A stretch of 64,000 nt of DNA, taken from the NCBI GenBank assembly GCA_036381595.1, contig DASVCN010000034.1:1-64000 (forward strand). Direction: 5' to 3'. Below, one piece after another: positions 17,235 through 24,625 of this stretch. Both the position numbers and the translations under genes were made by a program. The notes below the pieces were generated by a model. It worked only from the letters and a program-made list of their open reading frames with translations. It was not told the origin of the DNA and did no database searches. This DNA is from Trueperaceae bacterium. GTDB taxonomy: Bacteria; Deinococcota; Deinococci; Deinococcales; Trueperaceae. How positions within the stretch are numbered: position 1 is the stretch's first letter; the number at the start of each line of letters is the position of its first letter.

Positions 17235-17273
17235 AAGGTAATTAGACCATAGTGTTATTACACCGTGGTGTCA
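17226..17273 (-). promoter_or_regulatory. AT-rich 16-bp direct repeats overlapping the AAA ATPase start
   Basis: Two 16-bp units (17233-17248 and 17249-17264, 12 of 16 identical, each ending GACC or CACC on the plus strand) plus a partial unit at 17226-17232. The outer arms TGACACCA and TGGTGTCA (17266-17273) also form an 8-bp inverted repeat. The ATG is inside the array, so a bound protein would block initiation. Confidence 0.5.
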
Positions 17274-17342
17274 ATAGGAATACCGGCCGCTCGGGCTTCG
17301 AAGGGTGCGCCTCGACGCTCAGTAGTACACTCCCCAACGGAG

Positions 17343-18356
17343 ATGACCCCCACCCTCTGGCGCGCGCTACTCCTCTCCCTGCTGCTGAGCGTCGCCGGCG
17401 TCCTGGTCGTCGCCCTCTGGCTTGGCGAGCCGGGCGACCTCCGCGCGCTGTCGCGGCTGTCGCTGCCGGACCTGAGCGTCGCTCTGCTGCTCCTGGTCAC
17501 GAGCCTCTTCGCCGGCGGAGCGCGCCTGCGCATCCTCGTCTCGATGGTGGGCGAGCGCGTGAACCTCTGGCGCGCCACCAGGGCCTTCGTCCTCGGACTC
17601 TTCGCGGCTGCGGTCACGCCCAGCGGAGGCGGCAACGCGCCGGCTATCGGGCTCTCGCTCATCCGCGACGGCGTTCGCTCCTCGGCCGCCTGGTCGGTGA
17701 CGATCTACAGTTCGATCGCCGACCTGCTCTTCTTCGCCTGGTCCATCCCAGTGGCGAGCCTGGTGCTATACCGGACGGACGGACTGCTGAGCTTCCGGCT
17801 GTTCTGGCTGTCGCTGCTGGTGAGCGTCGCCTCGCTGGTCCTCTGGTACCTGCTGGCGTTCGAACTGGGCCGGGCCACCCGGCTGAGCGGCAAACTCTTC
17901 TCCCTGCCCGGCCTGCGCCGCTGGCGCAAGAGGGTCATGAGGTCGCTGGCCGATGTGGGCACGGCCACAGCCCAGGTCACCGACTCGCACCTGGGCCTGC
18001 ACCTGCTGCTGCAGCTCCTCACCGCCCTGCTGCACCTGCTGCTCTACGCCATCTTCTATGTCATCGCCACCTCCCTGGGGGCCCAGGTAGCTCTTCCGGT
18101 GAGCCTGGCGATCCTGCTCCTGGTATCGGTCACCAGCTACTTCGTTCCCACCCCGGGCGCCAGCGGCTACCTCGAACTGGCCATGTCGTTCGCCTTCGCC
18201 CGGCAACTCCCTTCCGCGCTGCTCACCGCGACGGTGGTGGGCTACCGGGCGCTCTCCTACTACGCCGCCATCCTGCTGGGTGGCCTCCTGGGCGGCGCGG
18301 TCCTTACCAAGGAGATCGCCAGGCGGACGCAGACGGGCGAGGCGGTGCCCGAGTGA
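17343..18356 (+). CDS. flippase-like integral membrane protein (lysylphosphatidylglycerol synthase TM region family, UPF0104)
   Basis: 337 residues with about eight TM segments. Typical points are RLRILVSMVGERVNLWRATRAFVLG near TM2-3, AAVTPSGGGNAPAIGLSLIRDG (the conserved TPSGxG-P signature) and PTPGASGYLELAMSFAF near the C-terminus. Members often accompany glycosyltransferases and are thought to move or position lipid-linked sugars; this is family context, not shown here. The start ATG 17343 has ACGGAG before it and TACACT further upstream (17325-17330); the frame extends to 17265 without need. Same direction as the GT4 gene. Confidence 0.85.
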   Translation: MTPTLWRALLLSLLLSVAGVLVVALWLGEPGDLRALSRLSLPDLSVALLLLVTSLFAGGARLRILVSMVGERVNLWRATRAFVLGLFAAAVTPSGGGNAPAIGLSLIRDGVRSSAAWSVTIYSSIADLLFFAWSIPVASLVLYRTDGLLSFRLFWLSLLVSVASLVLWYLLAFELGRATRLSGKLFSLPGLRRWRKRVMRSLADVGTATAQVTDSHLGLHLLLQLLTALLHLLLYAIFYVIATSLGAQVALPVSLAILLLVSVTSYFVPTPGASGYLELAMSFAFARQLPSALLTATVVGYRALSYYAAILLGGLLGGAVLTKEIARRTQTGEAVPE

Positions 18357-18375
18357 CGGGGGGCTGGCACTGGGC

Positions 18376-18515
18376 TGAGGAGCAACCGCACGCGGGTGTG
18401 GAGCGACCGCACGCGGGTGCGGTGTCGAGGCACGCGGGTGCGGTGTGGAGGCACGCGGGTGCGGAGTGGAGGTACGAAAGTGCGGAGCGACCGCACGCGC
18501 GTGCGGAGTGGAACT
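18376..18515 (+). repeat. 21-bp tandem repeat, six units, between flippase-like and GT4 genes
   Basis: The core CACGCGGGTG occurs at 18389, 18410, 18431 and 18452, with diverged copies at 18473 and 18494: exactly 21 bp each time. The region is flanked by similar ends (GCCCGAGTGA at 18347-18356 and GGCCGAGTGA at 18547-18556). It lies between stop 18356 and start 18553. Confidence 0.8.
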
Positions 18516-18552
18516 GGTCGGAGCGCACGCAGAGGCGCCAGCGGGTGGCCGA

Positions 18553-19809
18553 GTGAGTCCAGCTCCTCGGGAAGCAGAACGGCCGCTCACCATCGCCCTC
18601 GCCAGCATCGAGTACCCGCCCGACCGCTTCAGCGCAGGCATCGGCTCGTATGCGAAGGCTCTGGCGCGGCTTCTGCACGAACGCGGCCACCGGGTGCATG
18701 TGGTCACCCGGGGTACCGACCGCGAAGAGTTGACCGAAGAGGAGGGCGTCTTCGTCCACAGGCTCCTGCCCGGCCGGCCGGAGCTGCCGGAGAACCTGAG
18801 CCCGGGCCCGATCGTTCGGCTGCTGGCCCGTAGCCTGCCCGCCGAACTTGCCTACCGCCGCAAGGTGGTCACTACCCTCACGAGGCTGGTCCGCCAAGAG
18901 GGGGTGGACCTGGTCGAGGCGGCCGATCACATGGCCGAGACGCTCGGCTACGACCCGACGAGGTTCCCGAAGGTACCGTTCGTGGTTCGCCTCCACACCC
19001 CGCTGGCGGTGACCGAGAGGCTCGCGCCGAACATCCCCGAGACGGCGCGCCTGGGCATACGGCTCCTCGAGCGCCGGCTGCTGCGCAAGGCCACCCACCT
19101 GACTTCGCCCAGCGCATCGGCCACGGCGGTGATCATGGCCGAGATGGGACTCGACCTGCCCGTCGCCACCTATCCGAATCCGCCGAGCTACGCGGCCCAG
19201 GCTCGTGATCCGGGTGTCCAGGAGGAGCCCGGGATGGTGCTCTTCGTGGGTCGCCTCAATACCCTCAAGGGCGTCGATCTGCTGGCCCGCGCTATCCCCC
19301 GCGTTCTCGAAGTCAGGCCCGACGCGCGCTTCGTCTTCGCCGGGGCCGACAACATCCCCTACGGCGGCTTCCCGTCGGTATCGCGCTACCTGCTCTCGTT
19401 ACTGCCGTCCCGAGCGCACCACGCCATCGCCTTCACCGGCCACCTCCTCCACGACGAACTGCGCGACCTCTACCCTCGAGCGACGCTCTGCGTCTTCCCC
19501 TCACGCTTCGAATCGTTCGGCTACACCTGCCTGGAAGCCATGGGCTTCGGCAAGGCGATAGTAGGCAGCAACAGCGGCGGGATGGCGGAGATGCTCGACG
19601 GGGGGGCAGGCCTCCTCTTCACCCCGCCTGATGTGGACGAGCTGACGGAGAAGATCCTCCGCCTGCTGAACGACCCCGAACTGCGGCGCGACCTGGGCGC
19701 GAGGGCGCGGCGCCGAGCGGCCGAGGCGTACGGTCAGGAGGCGGTGATGGACCAGGTCGAGGAGTTCTACCGGCGCGCCATCGCCGAACGTTCACTCGGG
19801 CCGGCGTGA
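18553..19809 (+). CDS. glycosyltransferase family 4 protein
   Basis: 418 residues, cytoplasmic or membrane-associated, retaining GT-B fold. N-terminal acceptor domain opens with LTIALASIEYPPDRFSAGIG and RGHRVHVVTRG; the C-terminal donor domain has VLFVGRLNTLKGVDLLARAI, then FAGADNIPYGG, and PSRFESFGYTCLEAMGFGKAIVGSNSGGMAEML (key E-x7-E, ESFGYTCLEA), as in GT4 mannosyl/glucosyl transferases. GTG 18553 is chosen since upstream frame is only tandem repeat. With ManC, the flippase-like protein and a sulfotransferase next to it, transfer of mannose from GDP-mannose to a lipid or surface glycan is a fair guess. Confidence 0.88.
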   Translation: MSPAPREAERPLTIALASIEYPPDRFSAGIGSYAKALARLLHERGHRVHVVTRGTDREELTEEEGVFVHRLLPGRPELPENLSPGPIVRLLARSLPAELAYRRKVVTTLTRLVRQEGVDLVEAADHMAETLGYDPTRFPKVPFVVRLHTPLAVTERLAPNIPETARLGIRLLERRLLRKATHLTSPSASATAVIMAEMGLDLPVATYPNPPSYAAQARDPGVQEEPGMVLFVGRLNTLKGVDLLARAIPRVLEVRPDARFVFAGADNIPYGGFPSVSRYLLSLLPSRAHHAIAFTGHLLHDELRDLYPRATLCVFPSRFESFGYTCLEAMGFGKAIVGSNSGGMAEMLDGGAGLLFTPPDVDELTEKILRLLNDPELRRDLGARARRRAAEAYGQEAVMDQVEEFYRRAIAERSLGPA

Positions 19810-19946
19810 TTCGAGGGCAACGACGGCGGGCCCCAAGCGACTCGAGACGGACGAGCCGGACCGGCCGGTATGACGGCAGCGTGTCGAGGCGTGCGGCCCG
19901 CCGTGACGTGAGAGGGCCCGGACGGCCGCCCCTCCCCGATAATTGC

Positions 19947-19962
19947 GGGGTATGCGTACCCC
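19947..19962. promoter_or_regulatory. short palindrome upstream of sulfotransferase
   Basis: GGGGTA-TGCG-TACCCC, 30 bases before the ATG. It may be an operator or small mRNA stem-loop; nothing else notable in the 19810-19995 gap. Confidence 0.3.
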
Positions 19963-19995
19963 TCGACTACTCCCGCGCTGTCCCCGGGGAGATGG

Positions 19996-20856
19996 ATGAG
20001 CAGGCTGGAGAGAGCGCTGCGGGCACGCCGCTACCGCCTGGAAAGCTCGTTCCGTCTGCTGACATCCTCGCTGAGGATGCTCCCCCGGACGCTGCTCATC
20101 GGGGCTCAGAAGGCCGGCACCACCTCGCTCTTCGAGTACATCGTTCAGCACCCCGCCGTCGGACGGCCTCGCCGCAAGGAGGTGAGGTTCTTCCACAAGC
20201 ATTACGGGAGGGGAATGAAGTGGTACCACTCCCAGTTCCCGATTCCGATCCCCGGAGTCACGGAAACGATCGACGCCAGCCCTGGCTACCTCGACCACCC
20301 GCACGTTCCCGCCAGGACAGCCCACCACCTACCGGACGCCCGGTTCATCGTGCTGCTGCGCGATCCGGTGGAGCGCGCCTGGTCACACTACCGCCACTCG
20401 CTGCGACTCGGGGCCGAGACCTTGTCCTTCACTGAAGCACTGTCGGCAGAGGATGAGAGGATCGAACCGCTGCTCGAGCGGATGGAGAAAGAGCCGACCT
20501 ACTACCCGGAGCAGTGGGCGCAGTTCACCTATCGCCGGAAGGGTCGTTACGCGGAGCACCTCGAGCGCTGGTTCTCTCACTTCGACCGTCGCCGGTTCCT
20601 GATCCTCACCAGCCACGAGTTCCGCACCTCCCCGGAAGCGACGATGGAGCGAGTCTGGCGTCACCTCGAACTGCCGCCGCACCGCGCGAGCGAGTACCCG
20701 CGTTACAACGAGGGTCAGGCGGTCCAGGTGTCCGATCCCGCTACCGGAGCGGCTATGACGAAGCTCCGGAACTACTTCGAACCGCACGACCAACGGCTCG
20801 AGGAGCTTCTGGGCCGTAGCCTCGAGTGGCGGGAGGCGCGAGGCTCGCCCGGCTGA
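19996..20856 (+). CDS. PAPS-dependent sulfotransferase
   Basis: 286 residues. 5'-phosphosulfate loop LLIGAQKAGTTSLFEYI (residues about 34-50) and 3'-phosphate motif FIVLLRDPVERAWSHYRH (about 117-134) identify the Sulfotransfer_1 family; RGRYAEHL-type block appears as KGRYAEHLERWF, and ILTSHEFRTSPEATMERVWRHL is the usual C-terminal segment. Transfers sulfate from PAPS to a hydroxyl of a carbohydrate or lipid. No signal peptide. It ends the manC-flippase-GT4 cluster, so a sulfated surface glycolipid or glycan is the simplest role. ATG 19996 chosen; another ATG at 19992 is out of frame. Confidence 0.85.
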   Translation: MSRLERALRARRYRLESSFRLLTSSLRMLPRTLLIGAQKAGTTSLFEYIVQHPAVGRPRRKEVRFFHKHYGRGMKWYHSQFPIPIPGVTETIDASPGYLDHPHVPARTAHHLPDARFIVLLRDPVERAWSHYRHSLRLGAETLSFTEALSAEDERIEPLLERMEKEPTYYPEQWAQFTYRRKGRYAEHLERWFSHFDRRRFLILTSHEFRTSPEATMERVWRHLELPPHRASEYPRYNEGQAVQVSDPATGAAMTKLRNYFEPHDQRLEELLGRSLEWREARGSPG

Positions 20857-20903
20857 TCAGGAGCGCCGCTGCGGGCGGTTGCCACCACCGGAATCAGCAG
20901 GAT

Positions 20904-22499
20904 CTACGGCATCATCGAGGTCTCGAACAGCTCCTCGACCCGCACCTCTTCGCCGGGTTCGAAATAGGCCGTGTCCATCTGCGCGAGTTGCAGCCGGCCG
21001 GAAACGTCGTCGTTCACGCCGTGCCAGTAGGTGTAGTGGTCGATGACCCAGATCCCGCTCTCGCGGGCGCCGTTGCCCGAGCCCTTGATGCCGCCGAACG
21101 GCATGTGCGCCTCTGCCCCGTTGGTGGTGTTGTTGATCGAGGTCATGCCCGCCTCGATGCGCTCCTTGAAGGCGTGCGCCCACTCGCGGTCGTTGGTGTA
21201 GATGGCGCTGGAGAGCCCGTAGTCGACGGCGTTGGCCGTCTCGATGGCCTCTTCGATACCGTCCACCTTGACGAGGTTGATGGTGGGGCCGAAGATCTCC
21301 TGCTGGAACTGCCGCATGCCGGGCCTGACGTTCTCCCAGACGGTGGGCCAACCGTAGAACGAGGCGTCAGGGTCGCCCACGAAGCCTTCGGGCCTGGAGT
21401 CCTGGGTGATGCGCCCCTCGCCGTACAGCTTCGTGGCGCCGTCCTCCTGGCCCCACTCGTAATGCTCGAGCCAGCGGCGGAAGAAGCGCTCGTTGATGAA
21501 CGGTCCGTAGAGCACGTCCTCGTGCTTGAGCGGGTCGCCGATCCTGATCTTGCGGACCTCGACCAGGAAGCGCTCCCTGAACTCGTCGTATACCGGCGCG
21601 TCGATGATGAGGTTGCCGGCAGAGGTGCACCGCTGCCCCCCTGTCCCGAACGCAGAGAAGATGGAGCCCTGCACAGCGTTCTCGAGGTCGGCGTCCCGCA
21701 ATACAACGAGCGGGTTCTTGCCGCCCAGCTCCAGGGTCGGATGCTGGAGGTTGCGACCGGCGATCTCGCCCACCTGCCTGCCAACGGCAGTCGAACCTGT
21801 GAACGCGATCTTGTCGATCATGCCCTCGTCCATCATCTCGATGAGGTACTGGCCGGCGGCGTCCTTGCCGCCGCCGAAGACGACGTTCATGACTCCGGCG
21901 GGCAGCCCCGCAGCCTGCATAAGGCGCACCAGGGCGTATGCGCAGGCCGGCGCGTCCTCCGAGGGCTTCCAGACGACAGCGTTGCCGGTGACCAGCGCCG
22001 GGATGATCTTCCAGGAGGGCACCGCGACCGGGAAGTTGCCGGCGGTCACGATGCCGACCACGCCCAGTGGGCGACGGTAGGTCATCAGCTCCTTGCGAGG
22101 CATCTCGGACGGAACCGTCTGCCCGTAGAGCCTGCGCCCCTCGCTCTGGAAGAAGTCGCAGGTGTCTATCGCCTCCTGAACGTCGCCGCGCGCCTCCTTG
22201 AGGGTCTTCCCCATCTCGCGCGAGACGAGCCGGGAGAGCGCCTCCTTCTCGCGGGTGATCGCCTGGCCGATCAGGCCGATAACCTGTCCGCGGATCGGCG
22301 CCGGGGTTCGTGACCAGCTCTGGAACCCCTCCCGTGCGGCCTTGCACGCGTCGCGCACCTGATCCTTCGTCGCCTCGGGGAAGACCCCGACGAGGTCCGC
22401 CTGGTCACTCGAGTTGCGCGATTCGAAGGTCCTGTCGCTGCTCACTTCGCGCCCGCCTATGAGGTTCGGGTAGCGCTTGCCCACGGCTGCCTGTGCCAT
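20904..22499 (-). CDS. NAD(P)-dependent aldehyde dehydrogenase
   Basis: 531 residues, full ALDH length. Motifs: VVGIVTAGNFPVAVPSWKIIPAL (N-terminal NAD domain), FTGSTAVGRQVGEIAG, LELGGKNP (Glu general base, residue about 272) and GTGGQRCTSA (catalytic Cys, about 306); FGPTINLVKV and GAEAHMPFGGIKGSGNGARESG near the C-terminus. Oxidises an aldehyde to the acid; the sequence resembles semialdehyde dehydrogenases but the substrate cannot be fixed. AAAGGAGG lies upstream of ATG 22499. Monocistronic, flanked by a sulfotransferase (convergent) and a histidine kinase. Confidence 0.93.
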   Translation of the reverse strand: MAQAAVGKRYPNLIGGREVSSDRTFESRNSSDQADLVGVFPEATKDQVRDACKAAREGFQSWSRTPAPIRGQVIGLIGQAITREKEALSRLVSREMGKTLKEARGDVQEAIDTCDFFQSEGRRLYGQTVPSEMPRKELMTYRRPLGVVGIVTAGNFPVAVPSWKIIPALVTGNAVVWKPSEDAPACAYALVRLMQAAGLPAGVMNVVFGGGKDAAGQYLIEMMDEGMIDKIAFTGSTAVGRQVGEIAGRNLQHPTLELGGKNPLVVLRDADLENAVQGSIFSAFGTGGQRCTSAGNLIIDAPVYDEFRERFLVEVRKIRIGDPLKHEDVLYGPFINERFFRRWLEHYEWGQEDGATKLYGEGRITQDSRPEGFVGDPDASFYGWPTVWENVRPGMRQFQQEIFGPTINLVKVDGIEEAIETANAVDYGLSSAIYTNDREWAHAFKERIEAGMTSINNTTNGAEAHMPFGGIKGSGNGARESGIWVIDHYTYWHGVNDDVSGRLQLAQMDTAYFEPGEEVRVEELFETSMMP

Positions 22500-22626
22500 G
22501 AATCGTCCTCCTTTTCGGTTCGCTGTTGATGTTCCGCTCGCGCCCGCGCTGCCTGGCGGGCCCCGGTGAGCGGAGCAGGGTGCTATGGGGCGATGGTATC
22601 ACGGGCACGAGAATCGCCCGGCGCGC

Positions 22627-23904
22627 TCACGCCTCTTCGATCTGAGCCGTGAGAGACGGCAGACGGATCGTGAAGACGCTGCCCTTGCCGGGCCGGGAGC
22701 TCACCGCCAGCTCCCCCTCGTGGCGCTCGATGATCCCCTTGGCGACGGTAAGGCCAACCCCGGCACCCTGAGATGGCGAGCCGCTCACGAACCGCTCGAA
22801 GATCCGCGCCTGCTCGAGCACGTCGAGCCCCTTGCCCTCATCGCGTACCGCCAGCTCCACGCGGTCGTCGGTCTGCTCCACCGAGATCGTCACCTGCTCG
22901 GCAGCACTCGCCTGCACAGCGTTGCGAACCAGGTTGCGCACCACCTGGGTGAGTCTTTCCGAGCTGCCCAGCACGTCGGCCCCCGGTCGGCCCGTTATCG
23001 CCACACCCGGATACTGGCGGGCGACTCGCCAGGCCACCTCGTAGAGGTCCACCGCGCCCAGCTCGAGCGGAAGTTCCAGCTCGCCGCGGGCCAGCGTGAG
23101 CAGGTCCTGGGAGGTGTAGAGGAGTTCGTCGGCAGCGTCTTTGGCGGCCTGGAAGCGGGGGTCGGCGTTCTCGGCCGCGAGCGCGTTCAGCTGCCCGGCA
23201 ACCACGGAGAGGGGAGCCGCCAGTTCGTGAGCCACCTCGGCCAGGGCGTCGCGTTCCGACTTCTGCCTCGCCCTGATCGCCTCCAGGGCCCGCTCGAGAG
23301 CCTTGGCCACGCGCGCCACCTCGTCGTCGGGGCCCTCGTACTTCTCCATCGTCGGGTTGGCCGGGTCGAGCCGGTCAGCCTGGTCGGCCAGTTGCTTGAG
23401 CGGGGACAGGGCGCGCTGGAGGGTCCTCAGGCTCAGCTGCAGACCGAGCAGACAGATGACAACGCCACTGACGACCAGGCTTCGGATGAGGATCAGCCGA
23501 CCTCTGCCTATGACGGTTGCGTCGTAGCCCATACGGATGGTGCCGACCTCCGTGCCCAGCGGGGTGATCCAGGGAACCGAGGCGGTCAGGGTCGGTACCC
23601 CCTCGAACTCGATCAGTTCCGGCTCCTGGAAGTAGGGAATCGCTTCCTCCTCTTCGGGGGGGACGATCACCTCGCCGTCCCTGGAGACGAACTGGAGGCG
23701 GCGACCGCCGGACCCGTCGATGAATTCGACGCCCACCTGTGAGGTCTCGAAGAAGCGCTGGATCTGGTGCAGGTCGCGCATCAGGAGCGTCTCCAGCTGC
23801 CGGTACTGCAGCCTGCCGAAGAGCACCACGGCCAGCACCCCGAACGCCAGTATCGCGACGAGTAGGGCGGTGGTAAGCAGGAGGCTGAGGCGGAAGCGAA
23901 GCAC
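22627..23904 (-). CDS. sensor histidine kinase
   Basis: 425 residues. TM1 near the N-terminus (LSLLLTTALLVAILAFGVLAVVLFG), periplasmic region about residues 35-145, TM2 (LVVSGVVICLLGLQLSL), a HAMP-like linker, then the dimerisation H-box EVAHELAAPLSVVAGQ, N-box VVRNLVRNAVQAS, G1 VRDEGKGLD and G2 GAGVGLTVAKGI. Autophosphorylates on His and passes phosphate to the response regulator encoded 24 bases upstream. GTG start. Periplasmic part contains no known sensor domain that I recognise; what it senses is unknown. Confidence 0.93.
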   Translation of the reverse strand: MLRFRLSLLLTTALLVAILAFGVLAVVLFGRLQYRQLETLLMRDLHQIQRFFETSQVGVEFIDGSGGRRLQFVSRDGEVIVPPEEEEAIPYFQEPELIEFEGVPTLTASVPWITPLGTEVGTIRMGYDATVIGRGRLILIRSLVVSGVVICLLGLQLSLRTLQRALSPLKQLADQADRLDPANPTMEKYEGPDDEVARVAKALERALEAIRARQKSERDALAEVAHELAAPLSVVAGQLNALAAENADPRFQAAKDAADELLYTSQDLLTLARGELELPLELGAVDLYEVAWRVARQYPGVAITGRPGADVLGSSERLTQVVRNLVRNAVQASAAEQVTISVEQTDDRVELAVRDEGKGLDVLEQARIFERFVSGSPSQGAGVGLTVAKGIIERHEGELAVSSRPGKGSVFTIRLPSLTAQIEEA

Positions 23905-23928
23905 GACCCGGATCCTCGGATGCCGGCC

Positions 23929-24600
23929 CTATCGGACCAGGTATCCCTTGCTGCGGACCGTCTTGATCACTTCGCTCATCCCCGCCGAAGCCAACTTCTT
24001 GCGCAGATTGTGCACGAACACCTCGATGGTGTTGGAGCCTGGCTGGTCCGCTCCGTAGAGCTGGCGCTGCAGCTCCTCCTTCGAGTAGAGCCGGCCCCGG
24101 TTGCTTATGAGCAGCCTCAGCAGCTCGAACTCCAGATCGGGGAGCACGAACGCCTTGCCGTCCACGATGCAGGTGTTCGAACCCGGGTCGAGCACCAGGT
24201 CGCCGTAGCGGAGCTCGTTCGCCGTGCGCTCCCGTTCGCGTAGCCGGGCGTGGATCCGGGCCACCAGTTCGTGGATGCTGAACGGCTTGGTCAGGTAGTC
24301 GCTTGCGCCGGCGTAGAGCCCCTCCACCCTGCTGTCGACGTCGGCCCTTGCGGTCAGGATGAGGATGCTCGCTTCGCTACGCCCTTGCAGCCACTCCGCG
24401 ACCTCGATGCCGTCCATGTCGGGCAGGTTCAGGTCGAGCACGATCAGGTCGAACGGCTCCTCCTCGGCAACGAAGAGGGCTTCGCCGCCGGTCGTCACGG
24501 AACGCACCTCGTACCCCACCTGGCCCAGCTGCTCTTCGAGCAGCGAGACGAGGCTCAGGTCGTCTTCGACCACGAGCAACCGCGCTGACTGCTGTTTCAC
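23929..24600 (-). CDS. OmpR/PhoB-family response regulator
   Basis: 223 residues. Receiver domain with acidic pair VVEDD, phospho-acceptor Asp in LIVLDLNLPDMDG, switch Thr in ILTARAD and Lys in YLTKPF; C-terminal winged helix Trans_reg_C (FELLRLLISNRGRLYSKEELQRQLYG, then IEVFVHNLRKKL and VIKTVRSKGYLV). The GTG at 24600 is chosen: the receiver begins there and the preceding gene stops at 24626; an in-frame ATG at 24648 would overlap that gene. Partner of the downstream kinase. Confidence 0.92.
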   Translation of the reverse strand: MKQQSARLLVVEDDLSLVSLLEEQLGQVGYEVRSVTTGGEALFVAEEEPFDLIVLDLNLPDMDGIEVAEWLQGRSEASILILTARADVDSRVEGLYAGASDYLTKPFSIHELVARIHARLRERERTANELRYGDLVLDPGSNTCIVDGKAFVLPDLEFELLRLLISNRGRLYSKEELQRQLYGADQPGSNTIEVFVHNLRKKLASAGMSEVIKTVRSKGYLVR

Positions 24601-24625
24601 CGGCTCCAGGATAGCCTGCCCAGGG

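Noticed and set aside
17252-18556. 434-aa plus-strand ORF running through the 21-bp repeat
   Set aside because: Its body is an out-of-frame reading of the flippase-like gene; only the repeat part is outside it.
20826-22313. 495-aa plus-strand ORF
   Set aside because: Shadow of the aldehyde dehydrogenase, which has all catalytic motifs.
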